64,000 bases of DNA from Burkholderiaceae bacterium (GTDB taxonomy: Bacteria; Pseudomonadota; Gammaproteobacteria; Burkholderiales; Burkholderiaceae_E). Where the stretch lies: NCBI GenBank assembly GCA_024235875.1, contig JACKLP010000002.1:434001-498000 (forward strand). Reading direction: 5' to 3'. The first letter of the stretch is position 1. Each line of letters starts with the position of its first letter. Shown piece after piece: positions 8,081-16,459 of this stretch. The position numbers and the translations under genes were made by a program. A model generated the notes under the pieces. The model saw only the letters and a list, made by a program, of their open reading frames with translations. It had not been told where the DNA came from and searched no databases.

Positions 8081-9818
8081 CGCTGCCTCCGGGCCCCGCC
8101 GGCGCGCCCTCGACGGGCGACGCGCCGAGACCGGCGAGCTCGCTTTCGAGTTGCGCCCAGATCTCGGCCAGTGCATCGAGGCGATCCTCGCCGAACTCCT
8201 CGCCTACGCGTTGCAGGCGCCGATGGATCGGCAGCGCCGCGATCTCATCCGGTCGTGCGCCGCGCGCCAGCGCCTCGCGGGCCAGCGCCACGAAGCGCAT
8301 CACCAGCCTGAGCATCTCGCTCTGGCGCTCGGCCGAGCAATAGCGATCGACCGGCGAGAACGCCGACTGGCGCAGCAGCGCCTCGTTGACGAGCTCGGCC
8401 GCGATCAAGGTGAGCTGCTGCTCGGGCGGCAAAGCGTCCTTGCCGACGATGCGTGCCATGCGCTCGAGTTGCGCCTGTTCCTCCAGCAGCGCGAGCAGCT
8501 TCTCGCGCTGGCGCTGCCAGTTGTCGTTGCCGTGCTCGGCCCACCAGGCGGCAAAGCGCCCGGCATCGACCGCATAGGACTGGAGCGGATGGATCGCAGG
8601 GTAGAAGCGCGCCTGCGCGCGTTCGCGATCCAGCCCCCAGAAACAGCCGACATAGCGCTTGGTGTGGCTGGTCACCGGTTCGGAGAAATCCCCGCCTGGC
8701 GGGCTGACCGCCCCGATGATCGTCAGCGAGCCTTCCGCGCCGGCCAGCGTTCGAACGCGCGCCGCGCGCTCGTAGAACTCGGCCAGTCGCGAGCTGAGAT
8801 AGGCCGGGTAGCCGGCCTCGCCCGGCAATTCGCCCAGCCGTCCCGAGACCTCGCGCAACGCCTCGGCCCAGCGACTGGTGGAATCGGCCATCAGCGCGAC
8901 GTGCAGTCCCTGGTCGCGGAAGTACTCGGCCACCGTGACGGCGGTGTAGATGCTCGCTTCGCGCGCGGCCACGGGCATGTTGGAGGCGTTCGCGATGATG
9001 ACGGTTCGCTCCATCAGCGCGCGGCCGGTGCGCGGGTCGGTGAGCCGCGGAAATTCGTCGAGGACCTCGGCCATCTCGTTGCCGCGTTCGCCACAGCCGA
9101 CATAGACGATGATGTCGGCGTGACACCACTTGGCCAGCGTTTCCTGCAGCACGGTCTTGCCGGTGCCGAAGCCGCCCGGAATCGCGGCGCGCCCGCCGCG
9201 GGCGACCGGGAACAGCGTGTCGAGGATGCGCTGGCCGGTGAGCAAGGGCTCGTCGGCCGGCAGGCGTCTTGCCACCGGGCGAGGCTGGCGGACCGGCCAG
9301 CGGTGCGACAGGCCCAGCACATGCTCGTGGCCGCTCGGGTCGCGCACGGTGGCCACCGGGGCATCGGTTGCCAGCGCGCCGGCCGGTGCGATGTGAACCA
9401 CGGTCCCGCCGACCGAGGGTGGCAGCAGGCAACGATTGGCGTGGGCGACGTCGGTCAGCGTGCCCAGTAGCCCGCCGCGCGGGAGCGTGTCGCCGACCTT
9501 GGCGGCGGGCTCGAAGGCATGGGTCGATACGGGCGCGCGAGCATCCAGCGGGCGCAGCAGCCCGTCGTAGATGTGGCCGAGCAGCCCCGGGCCGAGCGGG
9601 ACCGATAGCGGCAGGCCACTGCCCTCGACGGGGTCGCCGGGTTTCAGTCCGGTCGTGTCCTCGTAGACCTGTGCCACGAAGCGATCATGGTCCAGGCCGA
9701 TGATCTCGCCGGGCAGACGGTCTCGTCCGACCGCGATCGCCTCGCCGACACCGAAACTGCCGTGTGCGCGTGCGTGCAGCACCGGTCCGCTGATCGAGGC
9801 GATCGCCGCGCGGCTCAT
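8070..9818 (-). CDS. atpA: V-type ATPase subunit A (catalytic)
   Basis: A 582-residue catalytic subunit of the V/A-type ATPase, hydrolysing or making ATP in the A3B3 head. The Walker A loop GGFGTGKT lies at residues 215-222, the arginine-rich GCGERGNEMAEVL block follows near 245, and the non-homologous insert typical of V-type A subunits precedes the P-loop (GTVVHIAPAG region). MADSTSRWAEALREVSGRL carries the Walker B-type region. The length is in the normal 575-600 range. The ATG at 9818 overlaps subunit E by 4 nt (ATGA). Confidence 0.95.
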   Translation of the reverse strand: MSRAAIASISGPVLHARAHGSFGVGEAIAVGRDRLPGEIIGLDHDRFVAQVYEDTTGLKPGDPVEGSGLPLSVPLGPGLLGHIYDGLLRPLDARAPVSTHAFEPAAKVGDTLPRGGLLGTLTDVAHANRCLLPPSVGGTVVHIAPAGALATDAPVATVRDPSGHEHVLGLSHRWPVRQPRPVARRLPADEPLLTGQRILDTLFPVARGGRAAIPGGFGTGKTVLQETLAKWCHADIIVYVGCGERGNEMAEVLDEFPRLTDPRTGRALMERTVIIANASNMPVAAREASIYTAVTVAEYFRDQGLHVALMADSTSRWAEALREVSGRLGELPGEAGYPAYLSSRLAEFYERAARVRTLAGAEGSLTIIGAVSPPGGDFSEPVTSHTKRYVGCFWGLDRERAQARFYPAIHPLQSYAVDAGRFAAWWAEHGNDNWQRQREKLLALLEEQAQLERMARIVGKDALPPEQQLTLIAAELVNEALLRQSAFSPVDRYCSAERQSEMLRLVMRFVALAREALARGARPDEIAALPIHRRLQRVGEEFGEDRLDALAEIWAQLESELAGLGASPVEGAPAGPGGSDVG

Positions 9819-10510
9819 GCCGGGCCCGCGCCCTCGGCGCCATTCTTGTCGTGATCATGCTCGAGTTCGGCGAGCAGCGCCGCCTCGACCGCGGCGCGAT
9901 CGGCGACGAGCGCGCCAAGCCGGGTGTCCAGGCGGGCGTCATCGGTCTCGATGGCGAGGCCGGCGCGGCAATCGGGGTCGACTCGCAGCGTGATCCCGAT
10001 CTCGGGCGTCGGGTCGCCTTCGCTCACGGGGGTCGAGACCGCCTCGCGCAGGACAGACAGGTCAGCGTCGCACCAGCCGGCTGGATGCACGATCACCCAG
10101 GACGCCGCGGGCAGGTGCGCGAGGGCCAGCCCGACCGCGTCTCGAATCCAGCGTGCGCGCGAATCGGCGTTGGTCCACCGCGTCTCGAGCGCGGCCGCCA
10201 GCAACGGCCAGCCCTGTTCGATCGCCGCCTGCGCACGGACCGCCGCCTGCTTGCGGGCCTGGGTTTCGAGGGCGGCGCGGGTGCGGTTCTGGCGCGCCCG
10301 TCGGGTGGCGCGCAACTCGTCGAGCGCGCGACGCTGCTGGCGCCTGGCCTTGGTCTGCGCCTGCTCGCGGATCGAGCGCGCGTCGACCGTCGACTCGGCT
10401 TCGATCGCGGCGATGCGGGCATCGGCCAGGCGCCCGATCTCGGCGCTCAGCGCGTCGGCCTGGAGCGCATGCGGATCGTCGTTGTCCGCCCGGTCGTTCG
10501 TCGCGGTCAT
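9815..10510 (-). CDS. atpE: V-type ATPase subunit E (peripheral stalk)
   Basis: A 231-residue protein in the position of subunit E. Residues 1-110 form a long charged coiled coil (DALSAEIGRLADARIAAIEAE and the following Arg/Gln-rich stretch) and the C-terminal half is a globular alpha/beta domain, the layout of the peripheral stalk subunit that ties the head to subunit I. Sequence identity to named E subunits is weak by eye, so the call rests on layout and position between F and A. The ATG at 10510 overlaps subunit F by 4 nt; a longer open frame upstream is overruled by this coupling. Confidence 0.72.
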   Translation of the reverse strand: MTATNDRADNDDPHALQADALSAEIGRLADARIAAIEAESTVDARSIREQAQTKARRQQRRALDELRATRRARQNRTRAALETQARKQAAVRAQAAIEQGWPLLAAALETRWTNADSRARWIRDAVGLALAHLPAASWVIVHPAGWCDADLSVLREAVSTPVSEGDPTPEIGITLRVDPDCRAGLAIETDDARLDTRLGALVADRAAVEAALLAELEHDHDKNGAEGAGPA

Positions 10511-10836
10511 GATGCGATCCCAAGTGCCGCCCGAACGCGCTCGACCAGCGGGTCGGTGCCGCCGGGCTCGCCGAGCACGGGCAGTACCGCCACCAGTGGC
10601 GCACCGCGCTCGCGTGCCGCGGCCAGTATCGGGGCTGGCAGGCGGGCGGCGCAGTCGCCAGACAGCACCACCACCGCCGCGTGCCCGAGAGCTTCGGCAA
10701 AGCGACGCTCGAGTGCTTCCTGCCCGGCCGCATCGGCGCCCGGGCAATGGACCTCGATGCCGGCGAGCGCGAAGCCGGCGCAGATCGCCTCATTGCCGAT
10801 GGCCACGATCCCGCGCATCGGGGTCGCCTCAGACAC
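10507..10836 (-). CDS. atpF: V-type ATPase subunit F
   Basis: A 109-residue small rotor subunit. The start IVAIGNEAICAGFALAGIEV and the later VVVLSGDCAARLPAPILAAA region match the Rossmann-like subunit F, which binds the D shaft and modulates ATPase activity. Length is normal (about 100-110). Its ATG lies 8 nt inside the end of subunit K and its stop overlaps subunit E. A GG(T)DPLVERVRAALG tail fits the flexible C-terminal helix of the family. Confidence 0.85.
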   Translation of the reverse strand: MSEATPMRGIVAIGNEAICAGFALAGIEVHCPGADAAGQEALERRFAEALGHAAVVVLSGDCAARLPAPILAAARERGAPLVAVLPVLGEPGGTDPLVERVRAALGIAS

Positions 10837-11182
10837 GATTGAGAATCAGGATCGCGACGATCAGGCCGTAGATCGCGATGCCCTCGGCCAGTCCCACGAG
10901 GATCAGCATGCGACCCATCAGCTCGGGCTTCTCGGTGATCGCGCCGACCGCCGCGCTGCCGACCATCGCCACCGAATAGCCCGCCGCCAGCGACGACAGC
11001 CCGGCGGCGATCGCGGCCGAGATGAAGGCCCAGCGCAGTGTCTCTGCGTCGACGCCGCCAGCTGCGGCCTGTTGCGCATGGGCAGGCGATGGCAGCACAC
11101 CGATCACATAGGCGGCGGTCACGGCGAGCGCGAGGCCCACCAGCAAGAGGATGGATCGGATCAGCTTGTGGCCGTCTCTCAT
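10829..11182 (-). CDS. atpK: V-type ATPase membrane rotor subunit K (c-subunit)
   Basis: A 117-residue proteolipid forming the ion-carrying ring. There is an N-terminal hydrophobic presequence (residues 8-35, ending in PAHAQQ), then two transmembrane helices: WAFISAAIAAGLSSLAAGYS with AMVGSAAVGAITEKPEL, and ILVGLAEGIAIYGLIVAIL. The Glu in LAEGIAIYG is the ion-binding carboxylate. It is a single-hairpin c-subunit, not the four-helix V-type form. No Gln appears in helix 1 and no Ser/Thr follows the Glu, so protons are more likely than sodium ions (inference). The ATG at 11182 overlaps subunit I by 4 nt. Confidence 0.88.
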   Translation of the reverse strand: MRDGHKLIRSILLLVGLALAVTAAYVIGVLPSPAHAQQAAAGGVDAETLRWAFISAAIAAGLSSLAAGYSVAMVGSAAVGAITEKPELMGRMLILVGLAEGIAIYGLIVAILILNRV

Positions 11183-13023
11183 GCGGGTCTCCGGGATGGG
11201 TTTTCGTGAACGGCGACGGGCGGCGCCAGTGGTCGGAACGGCCGACCACTCGCCTGGAGGAAGCGGACGAAGAACTCGAACATCAGCAGCCGGGTGGTCT
11301 GGATTCCCACGACCAGGCCTTCGAGGCCCAGGATCAGCAGGTTGCCGAGCGCCAGCACGATCCAGTAGCCGAAGCTGCCGGCGGCCTCGGCCAGACCGAC
11401 CACGGCACTCGACAGGCCCGCATGGGCGAGCGCGAATGCGCCGACCCGGGCAAACGACACGGTGTTGACGGCGAGTTGGAGCCCCTTCTCGAGCAACTCG
11501 CCCGCGCCCCCGAGTGCGGCCAGCATCCGGCGCGCCCGGGCCTGGCGCGCAGCGCCGAGCACGTACCAGATCGCACCGGCCAGTGCGCCCCAGATCAAAG
11601 GGCGCCAGGCGATCGCGCCGAGCAGGGACAGGTAGACGCAAACCAGTCCGGCGTCACGCGACCACCAGCGCCGGTGCTCGCCGCGCCAGTGCGCCTGCAG
11701 CGCGGCGAGCGCGAGCCCGCAGGCAAGGATCAGCGCGCCGACGCCGACGGCGGCGGCCAGCAGGGTGACCGGATGCGAAAGCGGATGAATCCACAGCGCC
11801 GGGACGAGGTCCTCGCGCGCGAACAGCGAGCCGAAGGCCAGACCGAAGAACGCCGCCATCGCGCCCCCGGGCACCAGCATCTGCATCACGGGGAATCTTC
11901 TTCGCAACAGCCACCCGGCCGCGCACAGCACCAGGCCCTGGCCGACGTCGCCGAACATGAAGCCGAACAGCACCGGTGCGACGAAGGCGACCAGCATGCT
12001 GGGGTCGGCCTCGTGTGGGCCGGGTTGCCCGAGCAAGCGGGCAAAGGTCTCGAACGCCCGTGCCCAGCGCGGGTTCACCAGCCGGGCCGGTGCTTCCATG
12101 CCCTCCGGCGCGGCCGGAAAACGCACCGCGCAATGCAGCCCGGCGCGATTGACCGGTTCGCACAGGCTCGCCGCATTGTCGGCGATCGTCCAACCGGTGA
12201 TCCACACCAACCGTTCGCTGCTCGCGAGTCGCCTGCCATGTTCGTGCAGCCAGTTCACCGTCGCCACGGTGGCAAGCGCGCCGGCGAGCGAATGACGTTC
12301 GGCCAGGGTCGCCAGATCGGCGTGGATGCGGGCCTGCGCGCGTGCGTTCGCGGCGCGACGCCGACCGATTTCAGCCAGGTTTTCCCGTGGTTCGCCGACG
12401 AGGTCCTCGGGCCAATCGATTCGCGTCGCCCGGGTGGCGGCCAGGCGGGCATCGACTTCTGCGATGGCTTGCGGTCGCCCGAGCGCCAGCAACAGTTCGC
12501 CCGGTGGCGCCGGCAGCGTCTGGACCAGCGCATCGGCTGGAAGCGAGAACGCAGGTAGCGGGGCGGGCAGCGCATAACAGCGCATCGCCAGGTCCTGGTG
12601 GCGGTTCGCACCGGCAAGCAGCGCGGCGGCCGGCAGTCGATCACCACCGATCTCGAGCAATCGGGCCAGGTCCGCCATGGCGCGCGCCTGCGCTTCGAGG
12701 CGCTCGGCCTGTTCGATCAACGGGTCGGCCTGCACGCACCAGGTATCGACATGGCGCGTCGCCACCTCGAGGCTCGCCGCCGGGTCACTGACGCGCCCGC
12801 CGACGACGGCGACGGGCGGCCAGTACGCGGCGTAGCGGCGCGCGAGCGTCTGCACGTGCTCGAGCGCCGAAGCCACGCCCTGGACCACGAACGCAGAGGC
12901 CGGTTCTCGGTGAGCCTGCAGTTCCACTGCACCGGCATGCGCTAGCGCGGCGAGTACCGCCGTGAGGTCCTCGCGGGTCGTGATCAGCTCGAACCATCGG
13001 CAGGCTTGCGGACGGATTGTCAT
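11179..13023 (-). CDS. atpI: V-type ATPase subunit I (membrane stator)
   Basis: A 614-residue stator subunit, counterpart of F-type subunit a. The N-terminal half (residues 1-310) is cytosolic and Ala/Arg-rich; the C-terminal half holds about seven to eight transmembrane helices, starting at PSMLVAFVAPVLFGFMFGDVGQG, a hallmark of this family, and including NTVSFARVGAFALAHAGLSS, which carries the functional Arg of the ion half-channels. The ATG at 13023 gives a protein in the usual range and starts close to MTIRPQACRWFELI. It follows the C-like gene by 40 nt, the largest gap in the ATPase run. Confidence 0.92.
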   Translation of the reverse strand: MTIRPQACRWFELITTREDLTAVLAALAHAGAVELQAHREPASAFVVQGVASALEHVQTLARRYAAYWPPVAVVGGRVSDPAASLEVATRHVDTWCVQADPLIEQAERLEAQARAMADLARLLEIGGDRLPAAALLAGANRHQDLAMRCYALPAPLPAFSLPADALVQTLPAPPGELLLALGRPQAIAEVDARLAATRATRIDWPEDLVGEPRENLAEIGRRRAANARAQARIHADLATLAERHSLAGALATVATVNWLHEHGRRLASSERLVWITGWTIADNAASLCEPVNRAGLHCAVRFPAAPEGMEAPARLVNPRWARAFETFARLLGQPGPHEADPSMLVAFVAPVLFGFMFGDVGQGLVLCAAGWLLRRRFPVMQMLVPGGAMAAFFGLAFGSLFAREDLVPALWIHPLSHPVTLLAAAVGVGALILACGLALAALQAHWRGEHRRWWSRDAGLVCVYLSLLGAIAWRPLIWGALAGAIWYVLGAARQARARRMLAALGGAGELLEKGLQLAVNTVSFARVGAFALAHAGLSSAVVGLAEAAGSFGYWIVLALGNLLILGLEGLVVGIQTTRLLMFEFFVRFLQASGRPFRPLAPPVAVHENPSRRPA

Positions 13024-13063
13024 GGCGGCCCCGTCGTGCGGGATCGACCAGCCTGGTCCGGGC

Positions 13064-13705
13064 TCATGAGGCGTCGGCCTCCCGGGCGCCGCGTTCGGGG
13101 GCGAGCAGTACGCGGGCCACGAGTCCGCCGCGTAGCCGTTCGAAATCGAGCGCTGCCAGTCCGAGCGCCGCCAGTACGGCCACCGGCGAGCCCGCGTGCC
13201 GCCGAAACAGCCGTTTGAACGCAAGGCGCGCGGCTTGCGCGAGCGCGTCGCGTTCGGCCTGCCCTTCGTTCAGCCGGGGAAGCAGCAGGTGCGTCGACCG
13301 GTGAAGCAATTCGGCGTCTCGGTGGGCACGGGGCAAGGCGGCGCGCCAGCGCGCCAGCCAGCGCGTCGCGGCGTCGCCATCGGATCGGGCTGAGATCGGT
13401 AGCTGGATCAGGGTGCCGAACCAACGCAGCGCGGCACGCCAATCGGCGGGCACCCAGCCGGCGACTTCGTCGACATGGCGTGTCCAGGCGGCGTGCAACT
13501 TGGCTTCGAGCGTGTGGCCATCGTCGGCGTCGCCGATCGCCTCGAGCCAGCCGGCGAGCGACCCGGCGCGTGCCGCGGCCAGATAGTGGGCGGCGCCCCG
13601 ACTCGCCTCCAGGCGGCGCCAGTCGGTGTCCGAGAGCCGGCGACCATGATGCGCCTGCAGCCGGGCTTGTGCATAGGCAAAAGCGGCCCGCTCACCGGGG
13701 CTCAT
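13064..13705 (-). CDS. V-type ATPase subunit C-like protein
   Basis: A 213-residue, mostly helical protein in the ATPase run. FAYAQARLQAHHGRRLSDTDWRRLEA near the N-terminus and repeated helical stretches resemble the start of the AC39/subunit C (V0-d) family, the funnel that links the rotor ring to the central stalk, but it is much shorter than the usual 320-380 residues. Without it the cluster would lack a C subunit, so position supports the call. The ATG at 13705 lies 14 nt inside the upstream stalk gene. A divergent proteobacterial C subunit is the best reading; a structure prediction would settle it. Confidence 0.55.
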   Translation of the reverse strand: MSPGERAAFAYAQARLQAHHGRRLSDTDWRRLEASRGAAHYLAAARAGSLAGWLEAIGDADDGHTLEAKLHAAWTRHVDEVAGWVPADWRAALRWFGTLIQLPISARSDGDAATRWLARWRAALPRAHRDAELLHRSTHLLLPRLNEGQAERDALAQAARLAFKRLFRRHAGSPVAVLAALGLAALDFERLRGGLVARVLLAPERGAREADAS

Positions 13706-14042
13706 GTCCGCCTCCGGTCATCCGCGCGGCCAGTCTCGCTGCCGCGGCTCTCAGCGTGTCGGCATCGGGCTTCGTCGCGTCGTCGCGCATCGCCCGAGCC
13801 TGCGCCTGCGTTGCGCCCACCCACGCATCGAGTGCCAGCGCATGCCGACGACGATGATGCGCAATGCGTGCCATGCTGCGGTTCACGATCTCGAGCCCGG
13901 CCTCGTGTGCGCTACGACGCTCGGCCTCGGCACGGGCTCGCGCTTCGTCGATGCGGGCCTCGGCAGCACGCTCGGCGCTCAGGACCCGTTCGATCGCGCG
14001 GGCGGCCCGGTCCGGCTCGTCGTCGAGTGGGCGCTTCCCCAT
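13692..14042 (-). CDS. V-type ATPase G/H-like peripheral stalk subunit
   Basis: A 116-residue, highly charged, almost wholly helical protein. The heptad-like stretch AIERVLSAERAAEARIDEARARAEAE (quoted in pieces elsewhere) is typical of subunit G/H, the partner of subunit E in the peripheral stalk. It opens the ATPase run, as the G/H gene often does in bacterial V/A-type operons. It begins 12 nt after the hupE stop, leaving no room for a separate promoter between hupE and the ATPase genes. Named here from composition and position; sequence identity is weak. Confidence 0.6.
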   Translation of the reverse strand: MGKRPLDDEPDRAARAIERVLSAERAAEARIDEARARAEAERRSAHEAGLEIVNRSMARIAHHRRRHALALDAWVGATQAQARAMRDDATKPDADTLRAAAARLAARMTGGGHEPR

Positions 14043-14054
14043 CGGGCTCCCGCG

Positions 14055-14636
14055 TCAGCGCGTGACCAGGATCGTTGCGCCGACGAGCGCGATCGCGATG
14101 CCCACGGCGCGCGCCAGCATCGCCGGTCGCCGGGCCATCCACGCCCCCAGGCCGAGCCCGGCTGCATGCAACAGCAGCGCGGCGAGCACGAAGCCGGCGC
14201 CATAGGCGAGCCCGTTCGCGTCCAGCGGCATCTCGGCGCCGTGGGCATGGCCGTGCGCGATGGCAAACGGCACGACGACTGCGGTCGCGACGCGCGCGGG
14301 GAGCGCGTTCCAGGCATCGGCGACAAGAATGCCGAGCGCCACGACAGAGCACGCGATCACCGCCTCGCCCGCGGCCAGGCCCGCCGTGCCGACACCCCAG
14401 GCCGCGGCCACGGCCATGGCCGCGACGAATGTCGCCGGCAGGCGCCAGCGCGCGCTGCCACCGAGCCACGCGGCCCAGATGCCGATCGCGACCATGGCGA
14501 GCAGGTGATCCAGTCCGCTGAACGGATGCCACAGGCCGGCGCCGAAGCCGATCGCATGGCTCCCCTGTGAATGGGCGAATGCGAGACTCGGTGCCAGCAA
14601 GGCGGCCAGCGGGAGCAAGGGGCGAAACGGGCGCAC
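14055..14636 (-). CDS. hupE: HupE/UreJ family membrane protein
   Basis: A 193-residue protein of the HupE/UreJ family, nickel-related permeases found in hydrogenase and urease operons. A cleavable signal peptide (ending SLAFAHS) is followed by about six transmembrane helices. Conserved motifs are HPFSGLDHLLAM (the H-x5-D motif) and FAIAHGHAHGAE. The GTG at 14636 is preferred: a CCGGAG site lies about 6 nt upstream and the signal peptide starts directly there; the longer ATG at 14696 would add a non-hydrophobic leader. It lies 67 nt after the hydrogenase large subunit and 12 nt before the ATPase genes, bridging the two systems. Role: probably nickel uptake for hydrogenase. Confidence 0.88.
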   Translation of the reverse strand: MRPFRPLLPLAALLAPSLAFAHSQGSHAIGFGAGLWHPFSGLDHLLAMVAIGIWAAWLGGSARWRLPATFVAAMAVAAAWGVGTAGLAAGEAVIACSVVALGILVADAWNALPARVATAVVVPFAIAHGHAHGAEMPLDANGLAYGAGFVLAALLLHAAGLGLGAWMARRPAMLARAVGIAIALVGATILVTR

Positions 14637-14703
14637 GGCGTTCTCCGGAATGTTGGGCGGAATCGGGTGACGATGAGCGGGATCAGGTGTGCACATCGCG
14701 CTC

Positions 14704-16446
14704 CTAGCGAACGCGGATCCGCGCGAGCTCCTCGCCTTCGGGGTCCACGACATGGACCGCGCAGGCGATGCACGGATCGAAGCTGTGCACGGTGCGCTGG
14801 ATCTCGAGCGGCTGCTTCGGATCGTGCAGTCGGTGCCGATCCATCAGCGCCGCCTCGTAGGGCCCGGGCTGGTTGGCGGCATCGCGCGGGCCGGCGTTCC
14901 AGGTGCTCGGCACCACGGCCTGGTAGTTGTCGATCAGGCCGTCCTTGATGACCACGTAGTGGCACAAGGCACCGCGTGGCGCCTCCATGAAGCCGACGCC
15001 CTTGGCTTGCGCGGGCCAGGTGGATGGATCCCAGAGCGCGGCATTGTGAACCGATGCGTCGCCGCCCTTGATGTTGGCGATGAGGGCGTCGAGCCAGGTC
15101 ATCATCTGGTCGGCGAACAGCTTGGATTCGATCGTGCGCGCGGCGGTGCGGCCCAGCGTCGAGAAGATCGCCGTCAGCGGCAGGTCGAGTTGGCGAAGCA
15201 CCTTGGTCGCGATCTCGCGGGTCGGCTCGTGGCCTCTTGCATAGAGCATCGCCAGGCGTGCGAGCGGCCCTACCTCCATGGCCTTGCCGCGCCAGCGCGG
15301 AGACTTGAGCCATGAATAGCCGCCGTCCACGTCGAGTTGCTCGTAGGGCGGCTTGGGGCCGGTGTACGCAAGCTTGGTTTCACCCTGGTGCGGGTGCAGG
15401 CCTTGCTGCTTGCCGCCCGAGTACTCGTACCAGGAGTGCGCGACGAACTCCTGCACCTGCGCCGGGTCGCGCAGGTCGATCGGCTCCACCCGCGACAGGT
15501 CGCGCCCGATGATCGCGCCCGACGGGATGAACCAGGTCGACGGATCGGCCTTGGCGTCCATCGGGAAGTCGCCGACGGTCAGGAAATTGCCGATGCCCTC
15601 GCCACGCGCGAACCAGTCCTTGTAGAAGCCGGCGATCGCGAGCGTGTCGGGGATGTAGACCTGGTCCACGAAGGCCTGCATCGACCGGATCACATCGCGG
15701 ATCTCGCCCAGCGTGACGATGTTCAGCGTGGTTGCCGCCGCGCCAGCCGAACCGGGACCGGCACTGACCGGGCTCGGCGCGCCGCCCACCAGGAAGTTCG
15801 GATGCGGGTTCTTGCCCCCGAAGATCGCATGCAGCCTGACCACGTCGCGCTGCCAGGCGAGCGCCTCGAGGTAGTGCGCGACCGCCATCAGGTTGGCCTC
15901 GGGCGGCAGCCGGTACTCGGGGTGGCCCCAGTAGCCGTTGGCGAAGATACCGAGCTGACCGGATTCGACGAACTGCTTCACGCGCTTTTGCGTGTCGGCG
16001 AAATACCCCGGGCTGGACTTTGCATAGCCGGATATCGACTGCGCGAGCTGCGACGTGGCCTTCGGGTCGGCCTTCAGTGCCGAGACCACGTCGACCCAGT
16101 CGAGCGCATGCAGGTGGTAGAAGTGCATCACATGGTCGTGCACATGCTGCGCGGCGATCATCAGGTTGCGGATCAGCTGCGCATTGGTCGGGATCTGCCA
16201 GCGCAGCGCGTCCTCGACGGCCCGTACCGATGCCACCCCGTGCACCAGGGTGCAGACGCCGCAGATACGTTGCGCGAAGGCCCAGGCCTCTCGCGGATCG
16301 CGTCCCTTGAGGATCAGCTCGATGCCGCGCACCATCGTGCCCGAGCTCCAGGCGCCGGAGATCGTGCCGTCGGCGGCCGTCTCGGCCTCGATGCGCAGGT
16401 GACCTTCGATCCGCGTGATCGGATCGACGACGACTCGCTTGTTCAT
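14704..16446 (-). CDS. hynL: [NiFe] hydrogenase large subunit (Isp-type, group 1)
   Basis: A 580-residue catalytic subunit holding the Ni-Fe(CN)2CO centre. The N-terminal ligand motif RICGVC has Cys62 and Cys65; the C-terminal motif DPCIACAVH has Cys559 and Cys562. In this family an endopeptidase removes the residues after that His, here a 15-residue tail (VVDPEGEELARIRVR). The ATG at 16446 gives MNKRVVVDPITRIEGH, the standard start. The gene order small subunit, Isp1, Isp2, large subunit equals the hynS-isp1-isp2-hynL arrangement of Thiocapsa-type (group 1e) enzymes, which feed electrons through a cytochrome b and an Hdr-like protein. Confidence 0.95.
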   Translation of the reverse strand: MNKRVVVDPITRIEGHLRIEAETAADGTISGAWSSGTMVRGIELILKGRDPREAWAFAQRICGVCTLVHGVASVRAVEDALRWQIPTNAQLIRNLMIAAQHVHDHVMHFYHLHALDWVDVVSALKADPKATSQLAQSISGYAKSSPGYFADTQKRVKQFVESGQLGIFANGYWGHPEYRLPPEANLMAVAHYLEALAWQRDVVRLHAIFGGKNPHPNFLVGGAPSPVSAGPGSAGAAATTLNIVTLGEIRDVIRSMQAFVDQVYIPDTLAIAGFYKDWFARGEGIGNFLTVGDFPMDAKADPSTWFIPSGAIIGRDLSRVEPIDLRDPAQVQEFVAHSWYEYSGGKQQGLHPHQGETKLAYTGPKPPYEQLDVDGGYSWLKSPRWRGKAMEVGPLARLAMLYARGHEPTREIATKVLRQLDLPLTAIFSTLGRTAARTIESKLFADQMMTWLDALIANIKGGDASVHNAALWDPSTWPAQAKGVGFMEAPRGALCHYVVIKDGLIDNYQAVVPSTWNAGPRDAANQPGPYEAALMDRHRLHDPKQPLEIQRTVHSFDPCIACAVHVVDPEGEELARIRVR

Positions 16447-16459
16447 TCCTTGGTTTCCT

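Noticed and set aside
10829..11182. Sodium-binding c-ring
   Set aside because: No Gln in helix 1 and Gly, not Ser/Thr, after the ring Glu; proton use is more likely.
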